A stretch of DNA of 64,000 bases from Streptomyces xanthochromogenes (GCF_014650455.1 NZ_BMUZ01000003.1:434001-498000); one strand, 5' to 3'. Shown: positions 33,066 through 41,708, counted from the first letter of the stretch. The notes: generated from the letters alone by a model not told the origin. Numbers and translations: made by a program.

Positions 33066-33095
33066 CCAATCCTCGTGAGCATCGGAGCGCGCATC

Positions 33096-33959
33096 ATGAT
33101 CATCGTGACCGGAGCAACCGGACAGCTGGGGCACCAGATCGTCGAAAGGCTGCTCACCCTCGTTCCGGCGGACCGGGTCGGCGTCAGCGTCCGCGATCCG
33201 CAGAAGGCGCAGATGCTGGCCGACCGGGGCGTACGCGTCCGGCGGGGCAGCTTCACCGACCCCGCCGCCCTCGCCCACGCCTTCGAGGGCGCCTCTCAGG
33301 TACTCATCGTCTCGGTCGACAAAATGGGCGACGAGTGCGTCCGACAACACCGCACCGCGATCGAGGCGGCCGTCGCGGCGGGCGCCCGCCGCATCCTGTA
33401 CACCAGCCAGATGGGAGCCGGCGCCACCTCGCACTTCCAGGCGTGCCGCGACCATGCGGCCACGGAGGAGCAACTGCGCGCTTGCGGCGTGCCGTTCACG
33501 TCACTGCGCAATGGCTTCTACGCCACCAGCGCCGCGCATTTCCTCGGGCACGCGGCGGATGCCGGTGAGCTCGCGCTCCCCGCGGACGGACCGGTCGCCT
33601 GGACCGCGCACGCCGACCTCGCCGACGCGGCCGCCGCCATCCTGGCCGACGAAGGCCGCTTCGACGGTCCGACGCCGCCGCTGACGGCGGGGCAGACCCT
33701 CACCTTCGACGACATAGCCGCCATCACCGCTCGGCTCACCGGCCGGGCCGTCACCAGGACCACCACCACCGACGAAGAGTTCCGCCGGCAGCTCACGGGC
33801 CAAGGCGTCCCGTCGGAGACCGCGGCCCAGCTGCTCGGCATCTTCGCCGCAAGCCGGGCGGGCGAGTTCGCCATGGTGGATCCGACGCTGGCCGAGTTGA
33901 TCGGCCGCGAACCCATCACCGTGGAAACGGTGCTGCGCGAGCACCTGTTGAAGGGCTGA
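33096..33959 (+). CDS. NAD(P)-binding oxidoreductase, NmrA/QorB-like
   Basis: A 287-residue atypical short-chain dehydrogenase. The dinucleotide motif TGATGQLGHQIVERL begins near residue 5. SVRDPQKAQML after strand 2 suggests NADP(H). YTSQMGAGATSHF carries the signature seen in quinone reductase QorB/YtfG proteins (NmrA-like group), followed by FTSLRNGFYATSAAHFLGHA. The classical YxxxK is absent, as usual for the group. The probable role is NAD(P)H-dependent quinone reduction or redox sensing. ATG 33096 was chosen because the Rossmann motif starts there. It is divergent from its TetR regulator. Confidence 0.85.
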   Translation: MIIVTGATGQLGHQIVERLLTLVPADRVGVSVRDPQKAQMLADRGVRVRRGSFTDPAALAHAFEGASQVLIVSVDKMGDECVRQHRTAIEAAVAAGARRILYTSQMGAGATSHFQACRDHAATEEQLRACGVPFTSLRNGFYATSAAHFLGHAADAGELALPADGPVAWTAHADLADAAAAILADEGRFDGPTPPLTAGQTLTFDDIAAITARLTGRAVTRTTTTDEEFRRQLTGQGVPSETAAQLLGIFAASRAGEFAMVDPTLAELIGREPITVETVLREHLLKG

Positions 33960-33981
33960 TCCACGCGGACACGGTTCGGAC

Positions 33982-34209
33982 TCAAACCGGGCGTGGGGCG
34001 GGGGACCAGACGCCCATCCACTGTTCGGCGCCCCACAGCTCGCGTTCCAACTCGTCGCCCGGTCGCGGCCCGCCCACGTAGGTGCCCACCTCCGGCGAGC
34101 TGAAGAGTTCTATCAACCCCGCGCGGTCCCGGGCCTCGGGCTCGCGCAGTACGAGCCGTTCGGTCCCGAGCGGGCCAGGCAGCCAGTTGAGGGACCCCAG
34201 TTCACTCAT
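33982..34209 (-). pseudogene. Truncated GNAT acetyltransferase remnant
   Basis: The 75-codon frame contains LGTERLVLREPEARDRAGLI and ELFSSPEVGTYVGGPRPGDE, the standard N-terminus of the RimJ-type GNAT family. It then stops after EQWMGVWSPAPRPV. A complete member is about 170-190 residues, so the acetyl-CoA-binding half is missing. The open frame upstream (to 34329) shows no relation to the family. It is best read as a decayed gene; small residual function is unlikely. Confidence 0.65.
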
Positions 34210-34346
34210 GGCAGGCAACCCACCCCTGAAGCGAGCCGCGAGCGCGCCGACCACATGACCCTCCATCCCCAACTGGACCTGCTCGATGGGTCGTTCACGA
34301 ATATGGTCCGGACCGCCGAACGCGGCCACCTAGGCGGACGCCGGCA

Positions 34347-35411
34347 TCAGCCCCGAGCTTCGATCTTCAGGTCACCCTGGATCTGGGCGCGCGCCAAGTC
34401 GCTCGCGAGGTAGGCGTGCGGGTAGCCGGGGTCGACCGCCCCGGCCTCGTCGAGGCGGGCGAGTTGTGACGCGGTGAAGTCGACCTCCAGGGCGCCCAGA
34501 TTGTCCTCCAGCTGCGTGTGGGTACGAGCGCCGATGATCGGGGCCGTGACGTCGGGGTTCTGCAGGGTCCAGGCCAGAGCGACCTGGGCCGATGTCCGGC
34601 CCAGCTCCTTGGCGACCTCCCCCACCGTGTCGGCGACGGCGAGGTTGCGTTCCGTGACCCAGCCCAGGGCCTGATTGTGGCTCTTGCGGCTGCTCTCCTC
34701 CGATCCGGTGACCTCTCCGGCCAGATCGTCGCGGCTGTACTTGCCGGTCAGCACCCCGCCGCCCATCGGTGAGTACGGGACCACTCCGAGGCCCATCTCG
34801 CGTGCCATGGGAATCAGCTCACGCTCCCCGGTGCGCTGGATCAAGCTGTATTCGATCTGCAGCGCGACCAGGGGTGACCAGCCGCGCAGGTCGGCGACCG
34901 TCTGCATGCGAGACACCTGCCAGGCCGGGGCGTTGGACATCGCCACGTACAAGACCTTGCCCTGGCGGACCAGGTCGTCCATGCCGCGCAGGATCTCCTC
35001 GACCGGCGTCGTGGAGTCCCACATGTGGAGGTAGAGCAGATCGATGTAGTCGGTGTTCAGCTGCCGCAGGCTGGCCTCCACGGAGGCGAACAGGTTCTTG
35101 CGGTGGCTGCCCCCGGAGTTCGGGTCGCCCGGCCGACGCATCGTCGAGTACTTCGTCGCCAAAACCAGGCTCTCCCGGCTGTCACGGGTGAACTCCCCGA
35201 GGAGGCGCTCGGAGCTCCCATTGGTGTACGTGACCGCGGTGTCGATGAAGTTGCCGCCGTGCTCCACATAGCGGTCGAACAGCTTGCGCGCCTCGTCCCG
35301 TTCGGCGCCCCAGCCCCATTCGGTACCGAAGGTCGCCGCGCCCAACGCCAGCGGGGAAACCCGCAGTCCGGAGCGGCCCAGCAGCCGATAGGTGTCGAGG
35401 GTGAGCGACAT
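34347..35411 (-). CDS. Aldo/keto reductase
   Basis: A 354-residue NADPH-dependent reductase of the AKR superfamily (YghZ/Kvbeta-like group). RLLGRSGLRVSPLALGAATF is the N-terminal strand pair. The catalytic Asp57 and Tyr62 lie in FIDTAVTYTNG, Lys87 in VLATKYS, and the His in LLYLHMWD. GKVLYVAMSN and a C-terminal cofactor segment (PIIGARTHTQLEDNL) complete the barrel. ATG 35411 has GGAGGA just upstream. The gene is divergent from an XRE-type regulator that probably controls it. Substrate: unknown carbonyl compounds. Confidence 0.9.
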   Translation of the reverse strand: MSLTLDTYRLLGRSGLRVSPLALGAATFGTEWGWGAERDEARKLFDRYVEHGGNFIDTAVTYTNGSSERLLGEFTRDSRESLVLATKYSTMRRPGDPNSGGSHRKNLFASVEASLRQLNTDYIDLLYLHMWDSTTPVEEILRGMDDLVRQGKVLYVAMSNAPAWQVSRMQTVADLRGWSPLVALQIEYSLIQRTGERELIPMAREMGLGVVPYSPMGGGVLTGKYSRDDLAGEVTGSEESSRKSHNQALGWVTERNLAVADTVGEVAKELGRTSAQVALAWTLQNPDVTAPIIGARTHTQLEDNLGALEVDFTASQLARLDEAGAVDPGYPHAYLASDLARAQIQGDLKIEARG

Positions 35412-35491
35412 CGTGTCCTCCTGTGGTGGTGCTTGTGATCGTTGCCGAAAAGAAGTCTGCGTTCGCCGTCCGCCCCGGGTAAGGGAGAGAA

Positions 35492-35503
35492 GTTCCTGGG
35501 AAC
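35492..35503. promoter_or_regulatory. Short palindrome between the AKR and XRE genes
   Basis: GTTCCTGGGAAC (5-2-5) sits 31 bp upstream of the XRE regulator start and 81 bp from the AKR start. The expected regulator is the adjacent XRE protein, so this is a candidate operator. Confidence 0.35.
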
Positions 35504-35533
35504 GCCAGTCCCACCCTGGTTGTTGGACCGGAC

Positions 35534-36364
35534 ATGATGACCCGCACCGTTGACCCCACGCAGGAGATGGCCGCCTTCCTGCGAACCCGGCGTGAACGCC
35601 TGGACCCCGCCGACTTCGCTCTGCCGGTACGCCAACAGGCCCGGCGGACACCGGGGTTGCGCCGCGAGGAGGTGGCCGAACTGGCCGGCGTGAGCATCGA
35701 CTACATCGTGCGGCTGGAACAGGGCCGCGGGCTGCGCCCCTCGGCCAACGTCGTGGAGTCGCTGGCACGGGCTCTGCGCCTCGCGCCCGACGAACGCGCC
35801 TATCTCTTCGACCTCGCCCAGCAGCGTCCTCGCAACCCCGACGCGACCGCGACGGCCGCGCCCTCGGTGGCCCGGCTGGTCGCCGATCTGTCGCCGCTGC
35901 CCGCCATGCTCATGAACCACCGATACGACATCCTGGCCTGGAACGACCCCATGGCTAGGCTGCTCGTGGACTTCAGCGCCCTCCCGCCGAAGCAGCGCAA
36001 CGCGATGTGGCTGTGCTTGGTGCATCCACGGATACGGGACCTCTATCTCGACCGCGAACGCGTCGTGCGGGAGGGCGTCGCCCATCTGCGCGCCGCCTGG
36101 GCCGCTCATCCGGAGGACGGGGTACTGAGCGATCTGATCGCCGAATTCATCGCTCGCGACGCGGAGTTCGCGCGGCTGTGGGCCGAGCGGGACATCAACG
36201 GCAGCGGCCGCGGGCACAAGGCTCTGCGGCATCCCGACATCGGTGTGATCGCGGTGGACTTCGAGGTGCTCGTGCCACTCCAGGACCCGGACCAGCGCCT
36301 GGTGATCTACCGCGCCGCGGACGACGCGAGCCAGTCAGCGCTGGACCAGTTGTGCGGACCGTGA
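35534..36364 (+). CDS. XRE-family regulator of the MmyB-like type
   Basis: A 276-residue regulator. The N-terminal helix-turn-helix (MAAFLRTRRERLDPADFAL, then PGLRREEVAELAGVSIDYIV, then RLEQGRGLRPSANVVESLAR) is the MmyB/ClgR-like pattern common in Streptomyces. The C-terminal MmyB-like ligand-binding domain starts near residue 105 (SPLPAMLMNHRYDILAWND). It ends with VIAVDFEVLVPLQDPDQRLV, then IYRA. A fatty acid or other hydrophobic ligand is typical for the group. It is divergent from the aldo/keto reductase, its likely target. Confidence 0.88.
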   Translation: MMTRTVDPTQEMAAFLRTRRERLDPADFALPVRQQARRTPGLRREEVAELAGVSIDYIVRLEQGRGLRPSANVVESLARALRLAPDERAYLFDLAQQRPRNPDATATAAPSVARLVADLSPLPAMLMNHRYDILAWNDPMARLLVDFSALPPKQRNAMWLCLVHPRIRDLYLDRERVVREGVAHLRAAWAAHPEDGVLSDLIAEFIARDAEFARLWAERDINGSGRGHKALRHPDIGVIAVDFEVLVPLQDPDQRLVIYRAADDASQSALDQLCGP

Positions 36365-36367
36365 GCA

Positions 36368-36382
36368 CCTGCCGGAGGCAGG
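36368..36382. terminator. Short hairpin between convergent XRE and GNAT genes
   Basis: CCTGCC-GGA-GGCAGG lies 3 bp after the XRE-type stop codon. It has a 6-bp stem and could stop rightward transcription; it is weak. Confidence 0.3.
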
Positions 36383-36448
36383 ACCCCACGGTCCGCCGGT
36401 TCCCGCCCCGGTCGGATCCGGCGCAGGGCCCCGATCGCGTGTCCGGGC

Positions 36449-37114
36449 CTACCCGATGCTGACGGGCGGGGAACTCACCTGCTCCGGGACAGGCGTGGAG
36501 GCGTCGACGGGCACCTCGTCGGCACCGACCGCCCCGTCGAAGATGGCGAGTTCGCCGGGGGCGGCCTGGGCCTTCCACTCCGGTGCGACGGCGGCGTACG
36601 TGGTGACGTCGTGCCAGCAGCCGCTGGTCCTGAAGAGCTGACGGAGGGTGGCTTCGGGGCGCAGGCCCGCCGCGTGCATCACCTGCGGCATGAAGGAGTG
36701 GTCGCTGCGGTGACCCGCCCAGATCCGGTGCACGCCCAGGCGCCCGAAGGCGTAGGCCATCAACAGCCGCCCGGCCTCGTGACCGTACCCCTGCACCGAG
36801 CTGCCCGGCAGCAGGACCAGACTGGTGAGCATGGCATTGCTGCCGTAGTCCTCCATGAGCAGCCCCATCGTGCCCACGAGGCTGTCGTCGTCCAGGGCGC
36901 AGACCGCGAGGGTGTACTTGCGTCGAGGATGGGTGTGGGGCTGGGCGAGGCTCTGGGCGAACGTGTCGTGGGCCTGTCGCGCATCCATGCGGTCGATGCC
37001 GAGATACCGGGTGAACACTCGGTGCGTGAGGATGCGGGCGAAGGCGTCGTGGTCGTCGGCGTGCAGTTCGCGCAGCCGCAGATGGTCGCCTCGAAGGTCG
37101 GGGACACGGTTCAC
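36449..37114 (-). CDS. GNAT-family N-acetyltransferase
   Basis: A 221-residue acetyltransferase of the RimJ-like type. LRGDHLRLRELHADDHDAFA is strand 1 and helix 1. SSVQGYGHEAGRLLMAYAFG is the acetyl-CoA pyrophosphate loop (motif A, Q-G-Y-G-x-E-A). LGVHRIWAGHRSDHSFMPQV and MHAAGL follow. The C-terminal tail (about 40 residues) is acidic and unusual for the family. GTG 37114 overlaps the stop of the ThiF-like gene by 4 bp (GTGA), so the two are co-translated and may modify the same target. Confidence 0.85.
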   Translation of the reverse strand: MNRVPDLRGDHLRLRELHADDHDAFARILTHRVFTRYLGIDRMDARQAHDTFAQSLAQPHTHPRRKYTLAVCALDDDSLVGTMGLLMEDYGSNAMLTSLVLLPGSSVQGYGHEAGRLLMAYAFGRLGVHRIWAGHRSDHSFMPQVMHAAGLRPEATLRQLFRTSGCWHDVTTYAAVAPEWKAQAAPGELAIFDGAVGADEVPVDASTPVPEQVSSPPVSIG

Positions 37115-38277
37115 CGGGAGGCTCCGTGGGGCGCGGGCACGGTCGCCGGGGTCGGGATCAGTGCGTCGAGGTCGATGTAGTGCCGGCCCGACGGCAGTGG
37201 CTCGCCGAGCAGGATCCGGCGGGCCGTTTCGGTGACGAGTGCGGCACCCAGCATGACTCCGCCGGCCAACTGCGGCCAGCTGGAGAGGGTTTGACCGATC
37301 CGGGTGAGCGCGTCCGTCATGGCCGCGCTCAGTCGCTCTCCGTCGACGATGTCGAGCAGCAGGCGGACGGCGGCCTCCTGCCCCAGGTCGCGGACGTCGT
37401 CGGCGGTCACCTCGCCGACGCGGCCGTGGAAGAGCGGCCGGTCAGGTTCGAGGTCGAAGCGCTCGATGTCGAGCAGACCGCGGTCGTTGGTGTCCATGAG
37501 GACGGGCACGCGGCGACGCCGGGCCTGCTCGCGCGCCGCGATCTTCACCCAGGGGGTGTCGCACTCCTCGACCAGGATGTCCAGACCGTCGTCGCCGTCG
37601 CCGAAGAAGGCGTCGATGGTCTCCTCGGTGACCCCGCCGCGGTGGATCTCGATGTCCAGGTAGGGGTCGAGTTCGTACATGCGCCGGGCGCACAACACGC
37701 TCTTCTCCAGGCCCAGTTCATGCACTCCGGCGCGGAGCCGGTTCAGGTTCGACAGGCTGATCCGGTCGAAGTCCGCCAACCGGAACGCGCCGCCGACGCC
37801 CTCCATGGCGCAGGTCAGGGCGGCGCTGCTGCCCACCGAGAGCCCGATGACGCCGACGCGGCGCCGCAGCAGCCCTTCCTGCTGCTCGCGGGTGATCTTG
37901 TCGCGATTGCGGTCCGTGCGCACCAGGCGGAACTCCGCCTCGGGCAGCACGTGGACGAGCCGCCCCGACCACGGGTACCAGACCCACCTGCCGTACGCGT
38001 CCGGACGACCGCCCAGCATCTCGTCGACCGCGCGGTCCAGCGCCCGGTGCCCGAACGTCTCGTGCGGGGTCAGGCAGCGCAGCAGCTCCGCCACCTGGTT
38101 CTCGATCCGGTCGTGGACCTCACGCAGCCGGTCCGACTCCCGCAGCGCGGCCAGAGCCGCGGCATCCACGGGGCGTGCAGGGTCGAGCAGTACGGGGTGA
38201 AACGATTCGCTCATCTCGTGTCGCGAAGGCAGCACGAGAGAGTCCGGCCCTGGGCCGGACGCCATCAGATCAGTCAC
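37111..38277 (-). CDS. ThiF/E1-like adenylyltransferase
   Basis: A 388-residue protein with an E1-like nucleotide fold. VGVIGLSVGSSAALTCAMEG is the ATP-binding glycine loop, and LADFDRISLSNLNRLRAGVH is the strand/Asp plus Asn-x-x-Arg of the ThiF/MoeB/HesA family. LVEECDTPWVKIAAREQARR occupies the region of the Mg-binding Asp. An N-terminal 110 residues (HETFGHRALDRAVDEML) are of a type seen in actinobacterial Rv1355c-like proteins, here without their C-terminal nitroreductase part. No ubiquitin-like gene is next to it. It co-translates with a GNAT gene. The expected chemistry is adenylation of a carboxylate. Confidence 0.75.
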   Translation of the reverse strand: MTDLMASGPGPDSLVLPSRHEMSESFHPVLLDPARPVDAAALAALRESDRLREVHDRIENQVAELLRCLTPHETFGHRALDRAVDEMLGGRPDAYGRWVWYPWSGRLVHVLPEAEFRLVRTDRNRDKITREQQEGLLRRRVGVIGLSVGSSAALTCAMEGVGGAFRLADFDRISLSNLNRLRAGVHELGLEKSVLCARRMYELDPYLDIEIHRGGVTEETIDAFFGDGDDGLDILVEECDTPWVKIAAREQARRRRVPVLMDTNDRGLLDIERFDLEPDRPLFHGRVGEVTADDVRDLGQEAAVRLLLDIVDGERLSAAMTDALTRIGQTLSSWPQLAGGVMLGAALVTETARRILLGEPLPSGRHYIDLDALIPTPATVPAPHGASR

Positions 38278-38430
38278 AGCCAGGACGCTAACAACGGGAC
38301 GATCTTGCTGAGCCGCCCGTCACCCGCTGGGGCGCAGTCGAATTGATCTTCTACCTGAGTGCGCCGACCGTGCGCCATGCGCGCCCCCTCGCCGGGCGCC
38401 CCCGCATCGAAAGCCGGGGGCTCCGGGCGT

Positions 38431-39081
38431 TCACACCCCGCTGAGTGACAGCTTCACGGCGAAGCCGAGGAAGAGCGCGCCGGCCGCCGAGGCCGCGCCC
38501 GCCGAGAGACGCTTGCGGCGGCGGAACGCGGCCGCGAGGCGGGTGCCGCTGAATATCAGCGTCGACAGGTAGAGGAAGCTGCCCAGCTGGAGCAGCGCGC
38601 CGAGCAGCAGGAAGGACAGGGCGGGGTAGGCGTAGCCGGGCTGCACGAACTGCACGAAGAACGAGAGCATGAACAGGATCGCCTTGGGGTTGAACAGGCT
38701 CAGCATCAGGGCCCGCCGGTAGGGGCGCTCCCCTGCCGCCGGGGCCGTCGCGGCCTGCTCCTGTGCCTGCTCGTGCCGGGACCGCCACATGCCCACCGCC
38801 TGGCGCAGCATGCCGAAGGCCATCCAGGCCAGATAGCCCGCGCCCGCGTACTTGACCACAGCGAAAAGAAGCGGTGTCGTCTGCAGCAGCGAGGCCGCGC
38901 CGAGCGCGGACAGCGTCATCAGAACCGTGTCCCCGGTGAAGATCCCGGCGGCGGCCGCGTACCCGGTGCGCACCCCGCGGCGGGCTGCCACGGACAGCAC
39001 GTACAGCGAATTGGGGCCCGGCAGAAGGATGATCAGCACCAGGCCGGCGAGATAAGTCGGAAGATCGGTCACACCCAGCAT
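38431..39081 (-). CDS. LysE/RhtB-family amino acid exporter (LeuE-like)
   Basis: A 216-residue exporter with six membrane segments. VLIILLPGPNSLYVLSVAAR is the signature first helix and loop (PGPN). GIFTGDTVLMTLSALGAASL is the second conserved helix. SLFNPKAILFMLSFFVQFVQ is the LysE-family F-N-P-K-A motif. The length and motifs match the LeuE branch, which exports leucine and related neutral amino acids; the substrate here is inferred. A central Ala/Gln-rich cytoplasmic loop (HEQAQEQAATAPAA) is longer than usual. Confidence 0.85.
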   Translation of the reverse strand: MLGVTDLPTYLAGLVLIILLPGPNSLYVLSVAARRGVRTGYAAAAGIFTGDTVLMTLSALGAASLLQTTPLLFAVVKYAGAGYLAWMAFGMLRQAVGMWRSRHEQAQEQAATAPAAGERPYRRALMLSLFNPKAILFMLSFFVQFVQPGYAYPALSFLLLGALLQLGSFLYLSTLIFSGTRLAAAFRRRKRLSAGAASAAGALFLGFAVKLSLSGV

Positions 39082-39321
39082 GGAGCCGAGTGTCGCATGC
39101 GCCTCCGACACCCCACGCACCCCTCCCCCGGCGGGGTGCCGACACCCCCCGGGGCGCGGCGGGCGCGTGCATTCCCGCGGGCCCGGAGCGCGGTCGCCGA
39201 GCGCCGCGGGCAGCTCCCGTTGTCAGTGGGTGGGGCTACCGTGCGTTCTACGGAGCAGTAGGCAGACGAAGAGGCGTCCGGCTTCCGCGCGGGCGTCCGA
39301 CACGAGCAGGGGGAAGACCGC

Positions 39322-39882
39322 ATGACCACACTCGACAACCGGCCCAGCACCGCCGTCCTCGTCGTCGACGTGCAGAACGACGTCGTCGAAGGGGTCTATC
39401 GGCGTGACGTTGTGGTCGCGAACATTGCCGGCCTGGTCGAGCGGGCACGTACGGAAAGGGTCCCGGTCGTCTGGGTCCAGCACTCCGACGAGGGACTCAC
39501 GCGGGGAAGCGACGACTGGCGGATCGTCCCGGAACTCGTTCCGCAGGATGGCGAACCCCTCGTCGAGAAGCACTACGGCGACTCGTTCGAGGACACCACG
39601 CTGGAGTCCGTCCTGTCGGGGCTCGGTGTGGGGCGGCTCGTCATCGCCGGGGCGGAGACCGATGCGTGCATCCGCTCGACGCTCCATGGCGCCTTCACCA
39701 GGGGCTACGACGTGACGCTGGTCGGTGACGCGCACACAGCGGGTGACAAGACCGCATGGGGTGCTCCGACACCGGCCCAGGTCATCGCACACACCAACCT
39801 TTACTGGGCCCACCAGAAGGCGCCGGGGCGGCGGGCCGAGGTGGTCGAGAGCAAGGACGTCGTTCTCCACGACGCGCCCTGA
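39322..39882 (+). CDS. Isochorismatase-family cysteine hydrolase
   Basis: A 186-residue hydrolase with a complete isochorismatase-like triad: Asp16 (VVDVQND), Lys83 (VEKHYGDSFE) and Cys116 (ETDACIRST), with the cis-peptide bond before Thr113/Asp. The fold is typical of nicotinamidase and carbamoylase relatives. GYDVTLVGDAHT is the last conserved segment. The substrate is an amide or enol ether and remains unknown. A GGGGGAAG site lies 6 nt before ATG 39322. Confidence 0.88.
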   Translation: MTTLDNRPSTAVLVVDVQNDVVEGVYRRDVVVANIAGLVERARTERVPVVWVQHSDEGLTRGSDDWRIVPELVPQDGEPLVEKHYGDSFEDTTLESVLSGLGVGRLVIAGAETDACIRSTLHGAFTRGYDVTLVGDAHTAGDKTAWGAPTPAQVIAHTNLYWAHQKAPGRRAEVVESKDVVLHDAP

Positions 39883-39889
39883 CGGCCCG

Positions 39890-39919
39890 GGCAGCGCAGT
39901 TTCACCAACTGTGCTGCCC
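39890..39919 (+). terminator. Terminator of the isochorismatase gene
   Basis: GGCAGCGCAGTT and AACTGTGCTGCC form a 12-bp stem with one G-U wobble and a 5-nt loop, starting 8 bp after the stop codon. Confidence 0.65.
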
Positions 39920-39954
39920 CCAGGCCGACTTGATCCGTCGTGGAGGTAGGCTCG

Positions 39955-39985
39955 CGCTAACGTACCGGCCACGAAAGCGTTAGCG
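39955..39985 (+). promoter_or_regulatory. Inverted repeat upstream of the SLT-like gene
   Basis: CGCTAACG and CGTTAGCG are perfect 8-bp arms 15 bp apart, in the AT-richer promoter region about 120 bp upstream of the SLT-like gene. A regulator binding site is plausible. Confidence 0.4.
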
Positions 39986-40103
39986 ACACGTTGGCGTGCC
40001 CTGGAACGATTGCGCACTCCTCCATGGAGCCTCCCGGCCACTCGCATCCGGCCGGTGCTTCGTCCGCCCGGCACCGTGTGCCCACAGTTCGCAAGAGGAC
40101 CCG

Positions 40104-40883
40104 ATGGCCGCCAACGAGCAAGCCCGTACCTCTGAGCGCAACGGCCCAGGCCACTCGCGCGTTCAGTCCCCGCGCACCAGCCGTGTCCGGGGGTTCGCGG
40201 TGGCGTCGGCCACCGCCGTCACCACGGTCGGTGCCGTGGTCGGCGTCGGCGCGGGCAGCCCCTCCGCAGCGGGCGACGGCCTCCAGGCGTCCGCCGCCGA
40301 TTCGACGCTGCTGGCCGACCTCCCTGCCGGTCAGCAGGCCCAGGTGCAGACGGCTTCCCTGACGCAACAGGCGGACGCCCAGTCCGCGCAGGCGAATGCG
40401 GCTGCGAAGAAGTCCGCCGAGGAGGCCGCCCGCGTCCGTGCCGCACAAGACGCCAAGGCCAAGAAGGACGCGGCCGACAAGAGCAAGGCGGACGCGGCCA
40501 AGGAGAAGGCCGACAAGGAGGCCAAGGCCCGCGATCTGAAGACCGAGGCCGCCAGCCGCTCGTCGGACCGCACCACCTTCCAGGTGCAGAGCTCCTACTC
40601 GGTATCCGACGTCCAGGCGATCGCCCGGCAGATCGTTCCCGCCGACCAGTTCCAGTGCTTCAGCAACATCGTGAACAACGAGTCGAGCTGGAACTACCGC
40701 GCGACCAACGGCAGTGCCTACGGACTCGTCCAGGCTCTGCCCGGCTCCAAGATGAGCAGCGTGGGTTCCGACTGGCAGAGCAATCCGGCGACCCAGATCA
40801 AGTGGGGCCTCAACTACATGAATCAGCGCTACGGGAGCCCCTGCGGAGCCTGGTCGTTCTGGCAGTCCCACGATTCGTACTGA
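40104..40883 (+). CDS. Secreted transglycosylase-like (SLT/aggregation-promoting-factor-type) protein
   Basis: A 259-residue secreted protein. A basic N-region with SRVQSPRTSRVRG is followed by a hydrophobic core, AVASATAVTTVGAVVGVGAG, with cleavage near residue 50. An Ala/Lys/Asp-rich coiled-coil segment covers about 80-155. The C-terminal domain (ADQFQCFSNIVNNESSWNYR through NYMNQRYGSPCGAWSFWQSH) is the lysozyme-like fold of aggregation-promoting-factor proteins. The catalytic Glu is in NNESSW and two Cys probably pair. Role: peptidoglycan remodelling. ATG 40104 was chosen because the signal follows and GAGGA precedes. Confidence 0.83.
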   Translation: MAANEQARTSERNGPGHSRVQSPRTSRVRGFAVASATAVTTVGAVVGVGAGSPSAAGDGLQASAADSTLLADLPAGQQAQVQTASLTQQADAQSAQANAAAKKSAEEAARVRAAQDAKAKKDAADKSKADAAKEKADKEAKARDLKTEAASRSSDRTTFQVQSSYSVSDVQAIARQIVPADQFQCFSNIVNNESSWNYRATNGSAYGLVQALPGSKMSSVGSDWQSNPATQIKWGLNYMNQRYGSPCGAWSFWQSHDSY

Positions 40884-41085
40884 GCCGCCCGCCGGGCGTC
40901 CAAGTGACAGCCTTCGAGGGCGGATTGCCGGTCGTTGACGCGCCGGGGGCGATCGTGCCGTCGAGGATGCCCGCCCGTACCGCCCCGATGCGCCGGACCT
41001 CACCCACATCGCCGGTGAACTCCCGATCAAGAGCCGGTCGGGCGCCGAGCATGAGCATCCCACCGCGCGCGGCACTGCCGACGCT

Positions 41086-41592
41086 CTAGTCGAGCGGCGG
41101 GGTTTCGCGCGTGCGGGCCTGGTGGCGGCGGGCCTTGAGCCTGTTTCCGCACGTCTTCATGGAGCACCACCGTGCCGTGTTGGCGCGACTGCGGTCCAGG
41201 AGGAAGAGCCGGCATTCAGGGTTCCCGCAGGGCCGCAGCCGCCCGGGCATGCGCTCCCTGACGTCCGCCCACGCGAGGACCAGTTCCACCGCGAGGCGGC
41301 GCTCCGGTGCCACCTCCAAGCGCCATTCGATGCCCGTCGCGCTCGGCTCCGGCGTTCGGCGAACACCCACGAGGACCCGGCCCAGCCGGGATTCCGCCCC
41401 CGTGCCCGACTCCATCGCCTGGAGCGCGTCCCGGGCGGTTCGCAGCCATCGGCGCTCCTCGTCACCGCCGTGTCCGCCGTGCTTCCGCGCCCACCCGTCC
41501 AGCTCGTGGTCCTCATGCCACAGATCCCGGCGCCGGCCTTCCACGACAGGAGTGCTGTTCAGCGCCTCCATGAGGGCCTGGTCGTCCAGCAC
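41086..41592 (-). CDS. CGNR zinc-finger regulator
   Basis: A 168-residue actinobacterial regulator. The N-terminal stress-induced ABATE-like domain (about 1-110) is followed by the CGNR zinc finger LRPCGNPECRLFLLDRSRAN, then TARWCSMKTCGNRLKARRH. The four Cys (CxxxxC...CxxxxC) bind zinc, and the final CGNR stretch contacts DNA. It is divergent from an alpha/beta hydrolase gene, which it probably controls. Confidence 0.87.
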   Translation of the reverse strand: MLDDQALMEALNSTPVVEGRRRDLWHEDHELDGWARKHGGHGGDEERRWLRTARDALQAMESGTGAESRLGRVLVGVRRTPEPSATGIEWRLEVAPERRLAVELVLAWADVRERMPGRLRPCGNPECRLFLLDRSRANTARWCSMKTCGNRLKARRHQARTRETPPLD

Positions 41593-41635
41593 GGCCTCAC
41601 CTTCCCGCCAACGTCGGCTAACTCCATCAAGTCGA

Positions 41636-41664
41636 TTGACAGGTTACTCCCCCGGGCGTCTACT
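41636..41664 (+). promoter_or_regulatory. Probable -35/-10 promoter of the hydrolase gene
   Basis: TTGACA (41636-41641) and TCTACT (41659-41664) are 17 bp apart, a good housekeeping-type match. The region is flanked by GGTTAC (41642-41647) and GTAACC (41677-41682), an inverted repeat with 29-bp spacing that could be the CGNR regulator site. Confidence 0.45.
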
Positions 41665-41708
41665 GGACAGGCAGAGGTAACCGGCATGAGCGATTGAAGG
41701 GGTTAGTC

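Noticed and set aside
40884..41085. Possible coding remnant between the SLT-like and CGNR genes
   Set aside because: The minus-strand frame begins with a protein-like stretch (MLMLGARPALDREFTGDVGE), but it has no ribosome site or recognised family and then turns to low complexity.
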